Shown: positions 12,126 through 22,806 of the stretch, piece by piece
Numbering within the stretch: the stretch's first letter is position 1
How the letters are laid out: each line of letters begins with the position of its first letter
Assembly: GCF_910592395.1 (NCBI RefSeq)
Contig: NC_088310.1
Span: 19,039,501 to 19,103,500, forward strand
Length of the DNA: 64,000 bases
Direction: 5' to 3'
Source of the DNA: Lineus longissimus
Lineage: Eukaryota; Nemertea; Pilidiophora; Heteronemertea; Lineidae
The notes under the pieces: model-generated
The model's database searches: none
The model's input: the letters and a program-made list of their open reading frames with translations, nothing else
What the model was told of the DNA's origin: nothing
Translations under genes and position numbers: made by a program

Positions 12126-12594
12126 TTCATGGTTTTTCTAAAATTCGGTAAATTTTTGCAAACTTCTGCCATCCAAGTCAAAAAGGGGCCTTGGATCCAG
12201 GGCCCATATGACCATCCATGAGCATGAATGTATAGGACTGAAAAGCCTGTAATACCTGGGTACAAGGTATTTTTAAAGTGGTCTGCATTCGCAAACAGTG
12301 CGTGATATAACGCTGAAAATGCGGGATATTGATGATGGATACATAATCTGATAGATGTTAAAGCAAAATGTTTATATCAATGCTGGTTTGGCAGTAATTC
12401 TTCAAAATATCACGAAAACGATATTCCCTCTCAATCAACTAGACTTTGATGTTTTCACCCCAAATCTTGGTTCAGTACTCAGACTGACATTGTCTTCCAT
12501 GTCATCAAGAAAAATTTCAAAAGATTTTGATATTTGAGAACATGATCAAGTTGTCATTTCGTGATATCTAGAAGAATAAATGATTAATCAGTAC

Positions 12595-12830
12595 TGATAT
12601 CGATATTTCACTTAAGCATCAATCAGATTATGTATCTATCATTACCTTCCAAAATTTTCAGCACCTTAGCGTCGTTCGTGTTTGCCCAAAAAATCCATCC
12701 AAAAATGACCCAAAATGATATATTGTTATAATTGATATCTAGACATGTCAAAACCAATAAAACACTGCCAATGTAGTTGTTGATGTCGTACAGATGCTGC
12801 ATGCAAAAATCAGCTCAAAATCCCAACCGC
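12595..12830 (+). repeat. 236-bp direct repeat, copy 2
   Basis: This is the same sequence and orientation as 11890-12125, with scattered substitutions (for example CACTTAAGC for CACTTTAGC, GCCCAAAAAAT for GCATTGAAAAT). Its ends lack the TG...CA of long terminal repeats, so a duplication or paired insertion is as likely as a miniature LTR element. Confidence 0.9.
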
Positions 12831-13027
12831 AGAAGATACGCCACTGATTGTAAAAGGAGTAGCTTTTTATAATTATTTCACTGCTTCTCCTCATACTTTT
12901 CTCAACCACCACTATCAATAATGGTTCGATAAAGTCGACTTACTCACCACTGCGACATGATTGACACAGGTATCCACAAGATGGCAATGCCAATAACTTG
13001 TCTCTCATCTCAAGCAGTCACCATTGA

Positions 13028-13178
13028 ATGTTGGGATATACAGGAAGTTCACAGTTAAATACATGTAGTTTTCCTTGAAATGTTTCTGAGTCTATGCAGG
13101 GGAATATGAGAAGGTTCGAGTGTATGACTTATGCATGGCTAATCCAATAAATGAGGGTATAGGTCTCACTAGCCAGTG
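13028..13178 (+). repeat. Left arm of a large inverted repeat
   Basis: ATATACAGGAAGTTCACAG at 13036 and GGTCTCACTAGCCAGTG at 13162-13178 occur as reverse complements in 13861-13993. The sequence between is alignable but diverged (TTTCTGAGTC is shared). Confidence 0.75.
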
Positions 13179-13860
13179 GTGATCAGGTCAACATTGGTCC
13201 CCCTTAAAAAAAAGTTCTTCAATCTCAGGCGATTACCATGGATACAGATGAGCCTATCATATCGCTATTGCTGCATGTTCAAATGTCGGTGTCCTGGGTA
13301 TTTTGTGAAGAGGTAGCTCTGACGATTATTTGAGGAAAATATCAGCTTCTTCTGTGCACGTCCGCAGTGACCAGGCCTCGCATTCTATGTATAGCTCAAT
13401 CGGATGTTGACATGAACTGGTTCCTGTCAGAGTGCACATGTTCTCAAGGTGAGACTTCGAGGTCAAAATGCTCAAAGAAAAGCCGCAACGACACCCTATT
13501 TTGGTATCAAAATTTAAAATTGTTATTATTTGGCTTTCTCAAGGTGATAAGTAGAAGTTTATAAAAATATTATTTCACCATCCATGTTAATTGTCAAGTT
13601 ATAAGGCGGCAAGGTGAAATTTTCAAAATTTTCATCGATGTACAGGGTGTCTCATGTATTGTGCTGCCCCCATGTTCTCATGACTGAATTACTTGATAAC
13701 AATGAAAGCTGGCCAGATGTATTCTAGAAGCGACAAGCTATTCAGAAATGTATAGGTTTATGTGTGAGAGTGATATACTGCAAGGTCGACAGCCACTTGA
13801 ACAGGGGTATGCATGAAATGACGTCGCGCCATTTGTGGAGCCAGGTAGGCCCGGCCATTG

Positions 13861-13993
13861 CACTGGCTAGTGAGACCATATTAAGAATTGGGTAAAGAAT
13901 GTCAGAACCATTCCACTTTGTGGGCCTAGAATTGGACTCAGAAAAATTTAGAGGAAAACCATTTAACTGTGAACTTCCTGTATATTGGAAATT
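13861..13993 (-). repeat. Right arm of a large inverted repeat
   Basis: CACTGGCTAGTGAGACC at 13861 and CTGTGAACTTCCTGTATAT near 13967 mirror the left arm at 13028-13178. About 680 bases lie between the arms and show no gene. Confidence 0.75.
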
Positions 13994-14089
13994 CGACAGC
14001 ACACACGCCAATGACAACGGCAGTCATGGCAGTTCTTAACTTCTAAAGTCTAAGTTCTTAACTTCTAAAGTCTAATTTCATTAGGTTTC

Positions 14090-14620
14090 CCCAAGTTTTG
14101 ATGGTGTCTATATTCTCACCTCTATGCTATCATTGAGAAGATGGCGATGACAGAACCAATAACCCGGGGCAAGAACATCTTTCGTTGTTGGCAATTTAAC
14201 AGCAAATACGCCAAATAACAGCAGTTTTTTACCTTCTCTAATTTCATTAGGTTTCACTGGGTTTTGAATCGCTAATGGTCCGTTGGCGTCAATATTCGCG
14301 CCACTATGCCAAGATTGACACCAACTAAAGATGGCGACGACAAAAACTCGCTTTCACCTCTAGCAGTTCACCAGGAACCTGGGCTCAGGAAGTGTGGCGT
14401 TATCGGCAACTCCACAGCCAATATCAGGATGGCATCGGCAGTTACGAACTTCCTTAAATTCATTGGTTTTCCTTGGTTTCTTACGCTAATGGTTCGATGG
14501 AGCCAATGTTCTCACAACATACTTGACACCAGTAATCACCAGGTGGCAATGACAGAATGTTGCTTTCACCGCAAGCAGTTCACCAAGGATGTTGTCATAT
14601 TACAGATTGGGGACTTGATA
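14090..14620 (+). repeat. Degenerate repeat, about 175-215 bp per unit, three copies
   Basis: Units near 14098, 14272 and 14487 share TTCATT(A/G)G(T)TT, GCTAATGGTYCG, a TTGACACCA stretch, AGATGGCRATGACA and CTTTCACC...AGCAGTTCACCA. A diverged copy lies near 12918-13030 (ATGGTTCGAT, then AAGATGGCAATGCC, then AAGCAGTCACCA). The 140-codon open frame through this block (14306-14728) is a by-product of the repeat. Confidence 0.65.
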
Positions 14621-14734
14621 ACAACCACGCCAATACGAAAACGGCTCGAGGTTGGCGAAAAATTGGAGGTAGGCGTACGTAACCATGCTAACGGGGTGGG
14701 GAACTGCCTCACCCTGACCCTATTTTAACTACAG

Positions 14735-14812
14735 ATTCGGGGCACAGAGGGATACTACACTCCGGACACAGTGGACCGGCCTCGTCATGTCGCCCGGTAC
14801 GGAACATCCTAA
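14735..14812 (+). repeat. Dispersed segment shared with 8194-8270
   Basis: TACACTCCGGACACAGTGGACCGG followed by CCTCGTCATGTCGCCCGG matches the earlier copy. It lies just after the tandem block at 14090-14620. Confidence 0.65.
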
Positions 14813-17800
14813 GATCAGGCTCTATGCAAATGAATCGAGATCCGCCAATCTTGCTATCCAATTTGTGTCGTGGATTGATTAGCAATTTTCTCCGAGTTGA
14901 GATAAATCAATGTGTCCAGATTTATCCAATTGAACTACTTTAGCCAAATGTACGTAATGTACTCTTATTCCTCCAGCCAGACGACACAGCTAAAAAAATA
15001 GGCGATATATAGACATATAGCGTGCGGTAGATCAGTTTATTATCGAGCAGTTCGATAATCCGGGTTCAACACTTACTCAAAGAAACCTCTCGAGTGCTTT
15101 CAGAGGCGGGCGAGACAAAATTTCTTCCGTGATGATCAAATGGCAAGATGGGGTCCATTACTAAAACGATTGGTGTTTTTCATTCACAGATATCCCGTAT
15201 AAAGACCGAGTGGGTCTATGTCTCCTTAGTGTCTTTTTTACCTCCCTCGGAAAGAGGATGGTAGATTGAGGTTACATTGGGCGTGATGAGTGGAAGACCA
15301 GGCCCCTTGCCTGACAGAGATCTCAGGATACCAGATTATTAAAAGATACTTGTGTCATCTTCCACTCTCTGGGTTACCTTCTTTTCTTCCTTTCGTCGTT
15401 GAGGATGGGCCTGTAACCTTTCAGTGATATCGGGTGGATTGATCGTTGGGGCGCGCTGTCCTTCAATGAGATTGCTCGCCACTTCCCTCGCTATGAGGTT
15501 TCATAGCAGCATGGAGTCAGTCACTGTAATTAGTAGCTACACGGTCATGATATGAACGGGGGTGATTGCCAAGACTACGATTGCCCGCAACAAGGTGAAT
15601 TGCATGCATGATCATTGCTTCGCTGAGTAGGGTGGTTCTGATGGTATTAATGTGGGTGGCAATCGACTTAGCATCAGTTGACAGTGAATAGGGTGATTGC
15701 TATTACCGATCACTGAAACCCCTAGGTAGGAGTAATCAGTTGATGCATGGCGTATCACTGGTGGCCTTTGAAAAAGATCCAAATCATGAATAAGATGTTT
15801 TCCTTCTCTTTCTTATGAGGATAGCCTTTGTCAGATAACGGGCACATTGGACGTGGGTTTCAGGTTGATTGATAAAGATATATATATAAACAAATCATTG
15901 TTTCTAAACAAAAATGATTCATTTTACTCTAAGTTTGTTTTTGTAAGTAGTACACACTGCAGTATATATCATTTTTGACGAGCAGTACTAATATATCAGT
16001 TTATTCATCGATCCAGTTACGGGAGGAATATGAATATCTTTCGTCAAGGTTAATGCCTCAGGCAAACCACGAATATCTAGGTCCTTGGGGAGAGGAAGGC
16101 TTGGGAAATTTAATATCCGTTATAGCTATATAGATTATTCTGTCATTGGCATGGGGATTCTCGACAAAAGCTAACATGTCCGTTTCAAAATCAGCTTGGT
16201 TCTTGATGTTACTAAAAGAGTTCAGGAGGAAATTTACTATGAGGTGATTCCTCCTGCTTGTGGTAAAAGAACTTGTTTTGACAAACATGTGTCTCATCTT
16301 CATGGTATATTCGCATCAACGGTGACATCAGTATCCTTGATGCTGCAGCCTGCGGGTGATTCGATAGTGATACAGACTCGGATGGTGGTGTAAGTCTCTG
16401 TTAATAAACTGCAGTTACTGTAAAATCGTCCTTCAATTCCAAAACAACGACCTATCTGCCCTGAACAACAGATCAATTATTATTCCAATTGCCGGAAATT
16501 CTCCTTACCCTAAAGATCGCGGTTGACATAGCCACTTACCCACCGAGTAAATAATATTGATGTCTCGGTCTTGCTCAACCTAAATGCTAAAGGTTAAGTC
16601 GCCAGCAGGGCTAGTAGCTGACGTACTTATATACTGCGCAGATGGAGGTGGATCTTGTCAGTAACGACGTGTGGTATCTATCCTGAGGGGGGCCTTTGTG
16701 ATGAGCCGATCATAAACCCATACAAAAACTTGAAAGCTGAAGAGCTGCTGCGTATGCCATAAATTTTTAAATGCCAATAGTGGTGATGGTACGTCAAGGG
16801 GTTGCTGTTGATGTCCTTCGTGTTAATATTTCCTGTTAATTCTATCTAGTTTTCGGTATCTAAAACTCAAGCCCATATAGTTCCAGATAGAGTTAAACAG
16901 CTAAGAGTATGAGCAGGTTATCTTCAGGCGAAATAGCACCTTTCTTTGAGAGTAAGTTGACGTTGCTTTGACATTCCATATTGTTAAAGGACATCCTAGA
17001 GCTCCCTTATGTGTACCACCATCCTATCATCACAGAAGTCATTTATTCATCATACGATCGATTACACTTCAAATTGAATATCCTACAGAATAACATAATC
17101 TTACGAGATAATATCATATAAAGTCGCTGAAACGTATCGCATCACCGCGAAGAGCTAATCCGTAAAGTCTTTGCCTGGAGTCAGTATTGGCACTGCCTGC
17201 ACTGTTCGTACATATATGGTGACGGGGTAATGTAAGTCATTAGTTCTTCTTGATAGATGATATTGGCCCAAGGGATTGATTGATTCGGTGATACGGTGTA
17301 CGGGCGGATGGTAACCATTCCCGGGTTCGAGCTGCTCTCACGTGCAGTGGCAGAGACATCAGTGGTCGGAACGCGCTGCCTTGGAAGCCTGGACACCCGC
17401 GCAATATATACTTCCGGCTCCCGACTCCGTGATCGAAGATGTTTGGCGATTACACCGAATGCTCTCAGGGCGATTGGTGCATTACGATAATTCCTCAGAT
17501 AGCTAATGGCTGCGGATAAATTGGTTCACATTATGAAGGTTATTTTCAAACTTGTGCTTGATGAGCACAAATTGGCAGTTGATGAGGCAAATGTTGCTTG
17601 ATTACAACAAAAAACTAAATGGTATCTAGTGTCATTATCAAGTCGAAGTTGGTAGATTTTCGTATTGTAAAATGAATTACTCTTGAGTAGGTCACGGTAA
17701 GTTCCGCACAAAGAATTGGCAAAGAGGCTCTTTGACAACGATAACGTCTTTGCTTTCTCCTGATCCGTGTTTTGAGTTTTTGCTGAAGATGCATTGGAAT

Positions 17801-17978
17801 TCTGTGATCTTTCTCGCGACGCTCAGCTTCTTTGCCATTTCAGAGAAGGACATATTTCAATCTGCATATATCTGCGGTTCGCGGCTTTCCCAACATCACC
17901 AGGGCATGCAGCCGCTTCGAGCATTTTGACTCCAGCATATGACCTTGCTGGTAAGGCCACATGCTTGGTTCATTCAAT
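14813..17978. other. No supported gene
   Basis: Short frames only (for example 16058-16303 minus). No family motif, tRNA-like fold or long repeat was seen. Confidence 0.6.
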
Positions 17979-18263
17979 CACGATAGCAACCCCTTGAGAC
18001 CATCTCCCGCCTCCTTCGAATGCTTCCAAGATTCCTCATCCCTGTCGCTGGAAAACTATGCCAACTGGCCATCTCAGTCCACGCATGGCGGGAAAACTAG
18101 TGCATTTGTCAATAACCTGCTCCCCAATGCACAGGTTACGCCTCTGGGTGACACTGGCTACCTCACCGACCGTGGATACTCAGTGATTGTGCCCAAGGCT
18201 GACAATTTATCATGTTACTCCGATCAATATAACACATATGAAGTCATCGATTTAGCGGTGTGA
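17979..18263 (+). CDS. Possible 3' terminal exon encoding a tyrosine-rich tail
   Basis: A frame that may follow an acceptor (ATCACGATAG before 17979) runs to TGA at 18263. It is Ser/Pro-rich and then has several tyrosines in short linear-motif contexts: ENYANW, TGYLTDRGYSVIV and NTYEVIDLAV at the very end. Y-x-x-I/V motifs near a C-terminus are typical of cytoplasmic tails of receptors, but no membrane segment or kinase exon was found upstream. The acceptor is mediocre, so this may be a chance frame. Confidence 0.22.
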   Translation, partial: HDSNPLRPSPASFECFQDSSSLSLENYANWPSQSTHGGKTSAFVNNLLPNAQVTPLGDTGYLTDRGYSVIVPKADNLSCYSDQYNTYEVIDLAV

Positions 18264-19111
18264 AACAAGCAGCTTGGGGATTATTCATCTCCGCATTGGC
18301 TGACCAGGCCGTAGCGTATGCTATGAGGGAGGAGGCGGGACACACTGAGACGAATTGCGGTCGTTTCGCTCTATGACCTTTTTGCCTCCAGCCGTTTCGC
18401 TCCAAATCGTAGTCGTCTTCGTCAGAGTCAACATTTAGGACAAGTGGCGCATGCGCTTTTTCTATGGATATCCGTACGGACGAAGGACCATCACCAAGGT
18501 TTACCACGATGACTGATGTGAACGCTTACCACAACCAGAGACAGGCCTAAGTACAACGGACGTTAAAATCGTCTGTTGGCTTCAAAAGCATCCAATGGAT
18601 GCTAAATCGTCAGTGTATTTTGCTGGCAATTAGGCCGGTGGTATAACATTATCCAATGAAACAAAAAGTATTTGCCAGCTATTGTCATGTAGTACAAACA
18701 AGGAGTTTGTACGTTTAGAGAGAATTTCATGAAGTAATATCAACTTTACGCTTGCTGATGACGTTTATCGAGCCCTGATGACGTAACACACGTTGGCAAG
18801 TCATAATCATGGCGAAGCTTTACCTAATTACTGGCTATTTTAATGGCTTAAACATTATCATAAAACCCATTTACGGCGGAAACATTCGGTAATGGTCAGT
18901 TTAGATAGAAATGTGTGACCTTACCGCCTAGTTATGGTCGAGATTACAAAAAGGAAATGGTAAGGGGCACGGGGCGTGATTTGGTAGGAAGCTGGATAGT
19001 GCTCTGACGTTGTCGACGCACCTGCTAAACACACTCACAAGTCGGAACTCGTCAAGGCAGTATTTTTTGGGCCCTTCTTCGTGGTGTGGCCGCTCTGGTA
19101 TCGAACTTCGG
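18264..19111. other. Upstream region of the lectin-like gene
   Basis: Should contain the promoter and 5' UTR, but I could not place a TATA box or initiator. A minus-strand open frame (18244-18507) with the acidic run DSDEDDYD is unexplained and lacks splice support. Confidence 0.4.
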
Positions 19112-19405
19112 ATGATGAAACCAAGCCTCCTCCTACCTATTGCATTGGTTACAGTGTGTATGGCGGACCAGTTATACGAGTTGGCCCCATTTGGATGTCC
19201 CGACCCACAGCTACAACCAGTCGCATCAGAAGAGTCCGTCACGGCTGGTTTTTGTGCCTTCCTGTGTCAATCGACCGCTGATTGTGACGGCTTCAGTGTG
19301 TCGCCTCAGGATGGTGGTTTATTCGGATGCAGTGTTTGGAACACGGCAACTTTCAGACTTTTTTCCTTCGCAAACTCCACTGTTGATTGCCAGCTGTACT
19401 TGATT
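19112..19405 (+). CDS. Lectin-like gene, exon 1 (signal peptide and cysteine-rich module)
   Basis: It encodes residues 1-98 and ends in phase 0 before GTAAGTGG at 19406. The open frame extends upstream without a signal-like segment, and the MMKPSLLLPIALV start gives a standard signal peptide. Intron 1 is 548 bases. Confidence 0.78.
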
Positions 19406-20578
19406 GTAAGTGGTTCAGAACAAACAGTATACGTACACCTTGTTTTTGGCTGCGTATCTGTGGACTATTTCCGCCTGAATTTGTGGACTTTTTGCGTTGT
19501 TTCCTCTAGTGTATCCATTTAATGTTCCCTGATACAACCAAGTGAAAACGTCCAAAAGCCGCACAAAGGTTCATTTTTTGTTTGGTGCGTCACCAGTCAG
19601 ACAAGGATCCCCGTTTTGCGACTGCCCCCCGTTCGGGGAGTTGTCGCCAAGTGGTAGAGAATATTGGGAATTTGTTAACAACGACTGACAAGCGCAGATG
19701 TGCCTTTTTTGCGTAAACCTTTCTTTAGAAAATACCCCTGATAGTAACTCGTAAATCTGGCGACGGCGGACATGGCGCCGTCGATTTTGCGGGTGTGGAG
19801 GGCGAAAATCTCGGCTGAATTGGCGACAACTTGCAAAACGGGGATTCTTGCCTGACTGATCGCAAGGTCGTAGGCGGACACGGAACACGAAAAATTGCAC
19901 AACGAAGGGAATCTTACAGTCTATTGATACGCAGCCTACACTCCACTTTCCAGGTTAACAACAATTCAAGGCAGTTTTATTCACTGGAGACCGCCGAACT
20001 CATGGACCAACCGCGGGCCAGCACCGTTTGCCAGGAGAGGGGAGGTTATCTTCCAGAGATACAAACTGTCGAGCAATTCGACTACATCAACAATTTGTTC
20101 AGCGAAGCAGCTGGTAAGGATGAGTTTTTAAAGATAGCAGTTGACTACAACGTGCATGGTTATTATTCATTAATAGCGATACAACACTGATAGCAGTTGA
20201 CTACATGCGTATGGTTATAATTCATTGATAGTAGTTCATTCCGGATTATTATTTTTTTGGTAGCAGTATAGACCGGGAGTACTCGTATATGTCACCACAC
20301 AATTTCATTTTATTTCAGGCAATTTTTGGATCGGGGCAATACGAAAGCCATCAGTTGAACCCTGTACCGCGGATAGTTGGTATTGGGAAAGAGCGGACAC
20401 CAAAGTGCCTGCTTGGGTATGGGATACAACGTATGCTGAGCCTTCGTGTACCGATAGCGATGCATGCGCGCGGTTGTTTCGCGAAAGTGGTTCTGGCCTT
20501 CCACTGACTCTCAGAGACAGATCTTGTTCCTGGGACCAATACCATGCCCTCTGCCAGTATTGGCCTCCTTTAAATTAG
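19112..20578 (+). CDS. Secreted PAN-like plus C-type lectin-like domain protein, three exons, 237 aa
   Basis: The exons are 19112-19405, 19954-20113 and 20319-20578 (TAG at 20576-20578). The donors are GTAAGT and GTAAGG, the acceptors CTTTCCAG and TTTATTTCAG. Phases 0 and 1 match, giving 714 bases. Residues 1-18 are a signal peptide (basic Lys, then a leucine-rich core). Residues 29-93 hold six cysteines (29, 48, 52, 58, 73, 93) spaced like a PAN/apple module. Residues 99-237 form a C-type lectin-like fold: CQERGGYLPEIQT around Cys124, the WIGA motif at 155-158, tryptophan-rich WYWERADTKVPAW, and late cysteines 195, 201, 221 and 230. The calcium and sugar motifs EPN/QPD and WND are absent, so classical calcium-dependent sugar binding is unlikely. 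The start could also be Met at 19115. Such proteins usually act in extracellular recognition; the ligand here is unknown. Confidence 0.82.
19954..20113 (+). CDS. Lectin-like gene, exon 2 (N-terminal half of the lectin-like domain)
   Basis: The acceptor CTCCACTTTCCAG ends at 19953. The exon encodes residues 99-151 plus one base of codon 152, including RQFYSLETAE and the Cys124 helix. The donor GTAAGG starts at 20114. Intron 2 is 205 bases. Confidence 0.8.
20319..20578 (+). CDS. Lectin-like gene, exon 3 (C-terminal half of the lectin-like domain, stop)
   Basis: This exon has no ATG near its start, so a simple ORF search misses it. From the acceptor at 20318 the frame gives NFWIGAIRKPS, then five cysteines, then HALCQYWPPLN and TAG. 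The first two bases complete a Gly codon begun in exon 2. Confidence 0.82.
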
Positions 20579-20584
20579 TACTCG

Positions 20585-20960
20585 CCGATTGCTGATTTAT
20601 AGTGAAATCTATACGATTGCCAATTGCCTTGACAACGTCTTTGCTATGCAATTGCTAATTGTCTGGACTGTAACGTGTTTTTTTGCTATGCGATGATTTT
20701 CCTGGACTACAACATGTTTTGCTCTGCGATAGCTAATTGCCGGAAATACATTAACATGTCTATCTTTGGGACCGCTAATTGCCTGAAACATCACATATTT
20801 TCCTTATTGCTTGGACTACAACGTGTTTTGCTGTGCGGTGGATAATTGTCGGAACTGTATCATGTTTTGCTGTACGATTGCTAGTTGCTTGGACGAAGTA
20901 ATGACTTGCTCGGACTGAATTGTGCCGCAAAGCGATTGTCCAGACTACGCTTTGTTTTTC
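20585..20960 (+). repeat. Degenerate minisatellite directly downstream of the lectin-like gene
   Basis: GATTGCTAATTGCCTGGACT and ACAACGTGTTTTGCTRTGCG modules recur seven or eight times with substitutions and partial units. The block starts just after the lectin stop codon, so it probably lies in or beside the 3' UTR. Confidence 0.75.
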
Positions 20961-22578
20961 TTCAGGCAAACGCGCTTGCAATGAATCATTGGAAGAAAGA
21001 CCAGAATTGCCTCAATATTTCAACCAAACGGAAGTACGGTGTATATTTTGAAAAATCAACTGAAAGTGTTTCGTGCATTTCTGTATGAAGCTTAATTACG
21101 TTGATTAAAACCAGTGTCCCTCCCCGTTAAAAAAATGGCAAACGCTTTGAAGTCAACCCAGTGATGATGCCTCTGGTCAATTTCAAAAGTTATTGTTTGT
21201 GGTGGTAAAAAATCTCCTATGATTGGTACTCATTTCGGTTGATTCTCTTCAGATCTGGCGAGCCTTGCTGTATCTAAAGAATCTCTTCAGAAGTAGCGGG
21301 CGTCCACGCGCCCGTATTCCGCGTGTGTGATGGGCACCATCCATCCATCGGCTTACACACAGCGCCAGCTACAACCGGCAGTCATGGACACCGGGACTTT
21401 CCCCCTTTGAAATTTCTTCAGACTGGCCACTGCTTTTATACACACCCCATTCATTCACCGAAAGTCTTCCTTCAGCTAGCAATCAAATGATTGTAGATAA
21501 TCAACACCCGGGCATGGTACAAGTCTAGCCTGAGATCCTGCCTAGGAAGCAAAGGAGCAATGCAATTAAGGAAATCACCGCGCGAGAAGGGCTTCATCGG
21601 TTGTCGTCGAGTAACAATGGGCTAAATGTATTGGGAACGTGCCACGCTTAAATGATATCCAAATATAACAAAACCTTTTCGAACACCGACTTGAACTTCG
21701 ATCGACCCTTTCCGAATGTATGGCGAGGTGTGAATGAAATTTAAAAAATGCGGTAAACGTATTCTGTCAAATAGAATCAGTTTCGATCGCTTGATAAACT
21801 TGTAAATAGACCAACACCAAGTGAAATAACCACGGTAACATGCCCCAAACTACATGTTGACATCGCTTTATGGTTTCAGCTAAGAAATACAGTATGTATT
21901 CGTGTATACTGACACTATCCGAAAGAACTGTGAAGAACCGACAATTTTAGTTCGTTGAAACCCATGCAGGTCATGCCGGTGCAGGTTCTTCTTGGGCCCC
22001 ATTAAGTGCATGGCATAGTCACCATCACTTGGCCGTGGCTCTCCTCAAGAAAGTGACTGTAAGATCTCCCCTGCTAGTGGATAGGCGGCTCTCCGTTACA
22101 GTCTCAAGCGTTCATACAAAATTTAATTTGATATAACACAAAATAAACCATCAAATAACCCTAAATAACAATCAAATTATCCATAAATTTCAATCGAAAT
22201 CTTGCTATCACGACTTGAACATCTTAATGAAGTGGTGATTGGGCCTCATTCGTGTCAAATGCTAGAACCATAAATCGTTCAAATTGGAATCCGACCCGGG
22301 ATATATTTCTAATCAATTTAACGCGATAAGTATGAACGGAAAGGTACTTGCCTATAGGCCTACTTCTGCCAAATAATTAGCTACCTTCACCCTGTCTGCC
22401 CAAGCTCGTCATCGCGACCGACAAGCCCCCATCTAGTGTTCACTGTCTATATTTGCGGTTGACCAGTTGAATACCGAGTACCATCTCGAGGGGAAATCAA
22501 TCAACAAATGCGTGGAACATCACCGATGTCGGCTTCCAATGAGAGCAGCCGACATTTCTTTGAATTATTACCAGTCGA

Positions 22579-22806
22579 TTGGGTTGGACATCTCCATCCA
22601 TTTAAGTGTGGGATCGTGGGCAGTAAATAGCTCCAAAATAAACCTCTTTCATTGAGATATATAGATGCAATCTCACTGCTTTTTTATTCACTACCATAGA
22701 GTGGGTTGCTTCTCCATCTATAATGTATAGTTTGGACATCGCGGGCAGTAAATGGGTCCCAATGGCTCCAAAATACCTCTTGCATTGATTGGCATCACAT
22801 TTTTTT
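22579..22806 (+). repeat. Diverged tandem duplication, about 120 bp, two copies
   Basis: Both halves share TTGGACATC, CGYGGGCAGTAAAT, GGCTCCAAAAT(A)ACCTCTT and CATTGA, followed by a T-rich end. Confidence 0.6.

Noticed and set aside
15050-15080. tRNA-like GGGTTCAAC box, and similar GGTTCGA strings near 13113, 17331 and 47825
   Set aside because: No matching acceptor, D or anticodon stems could be drawn around any of them.
19571-19902. Minus-strand frames inside the lectin-like gene's first intron
   Set aside because: No splice sites or motifs; they lie in intron 1 opposite a well-supported gene.
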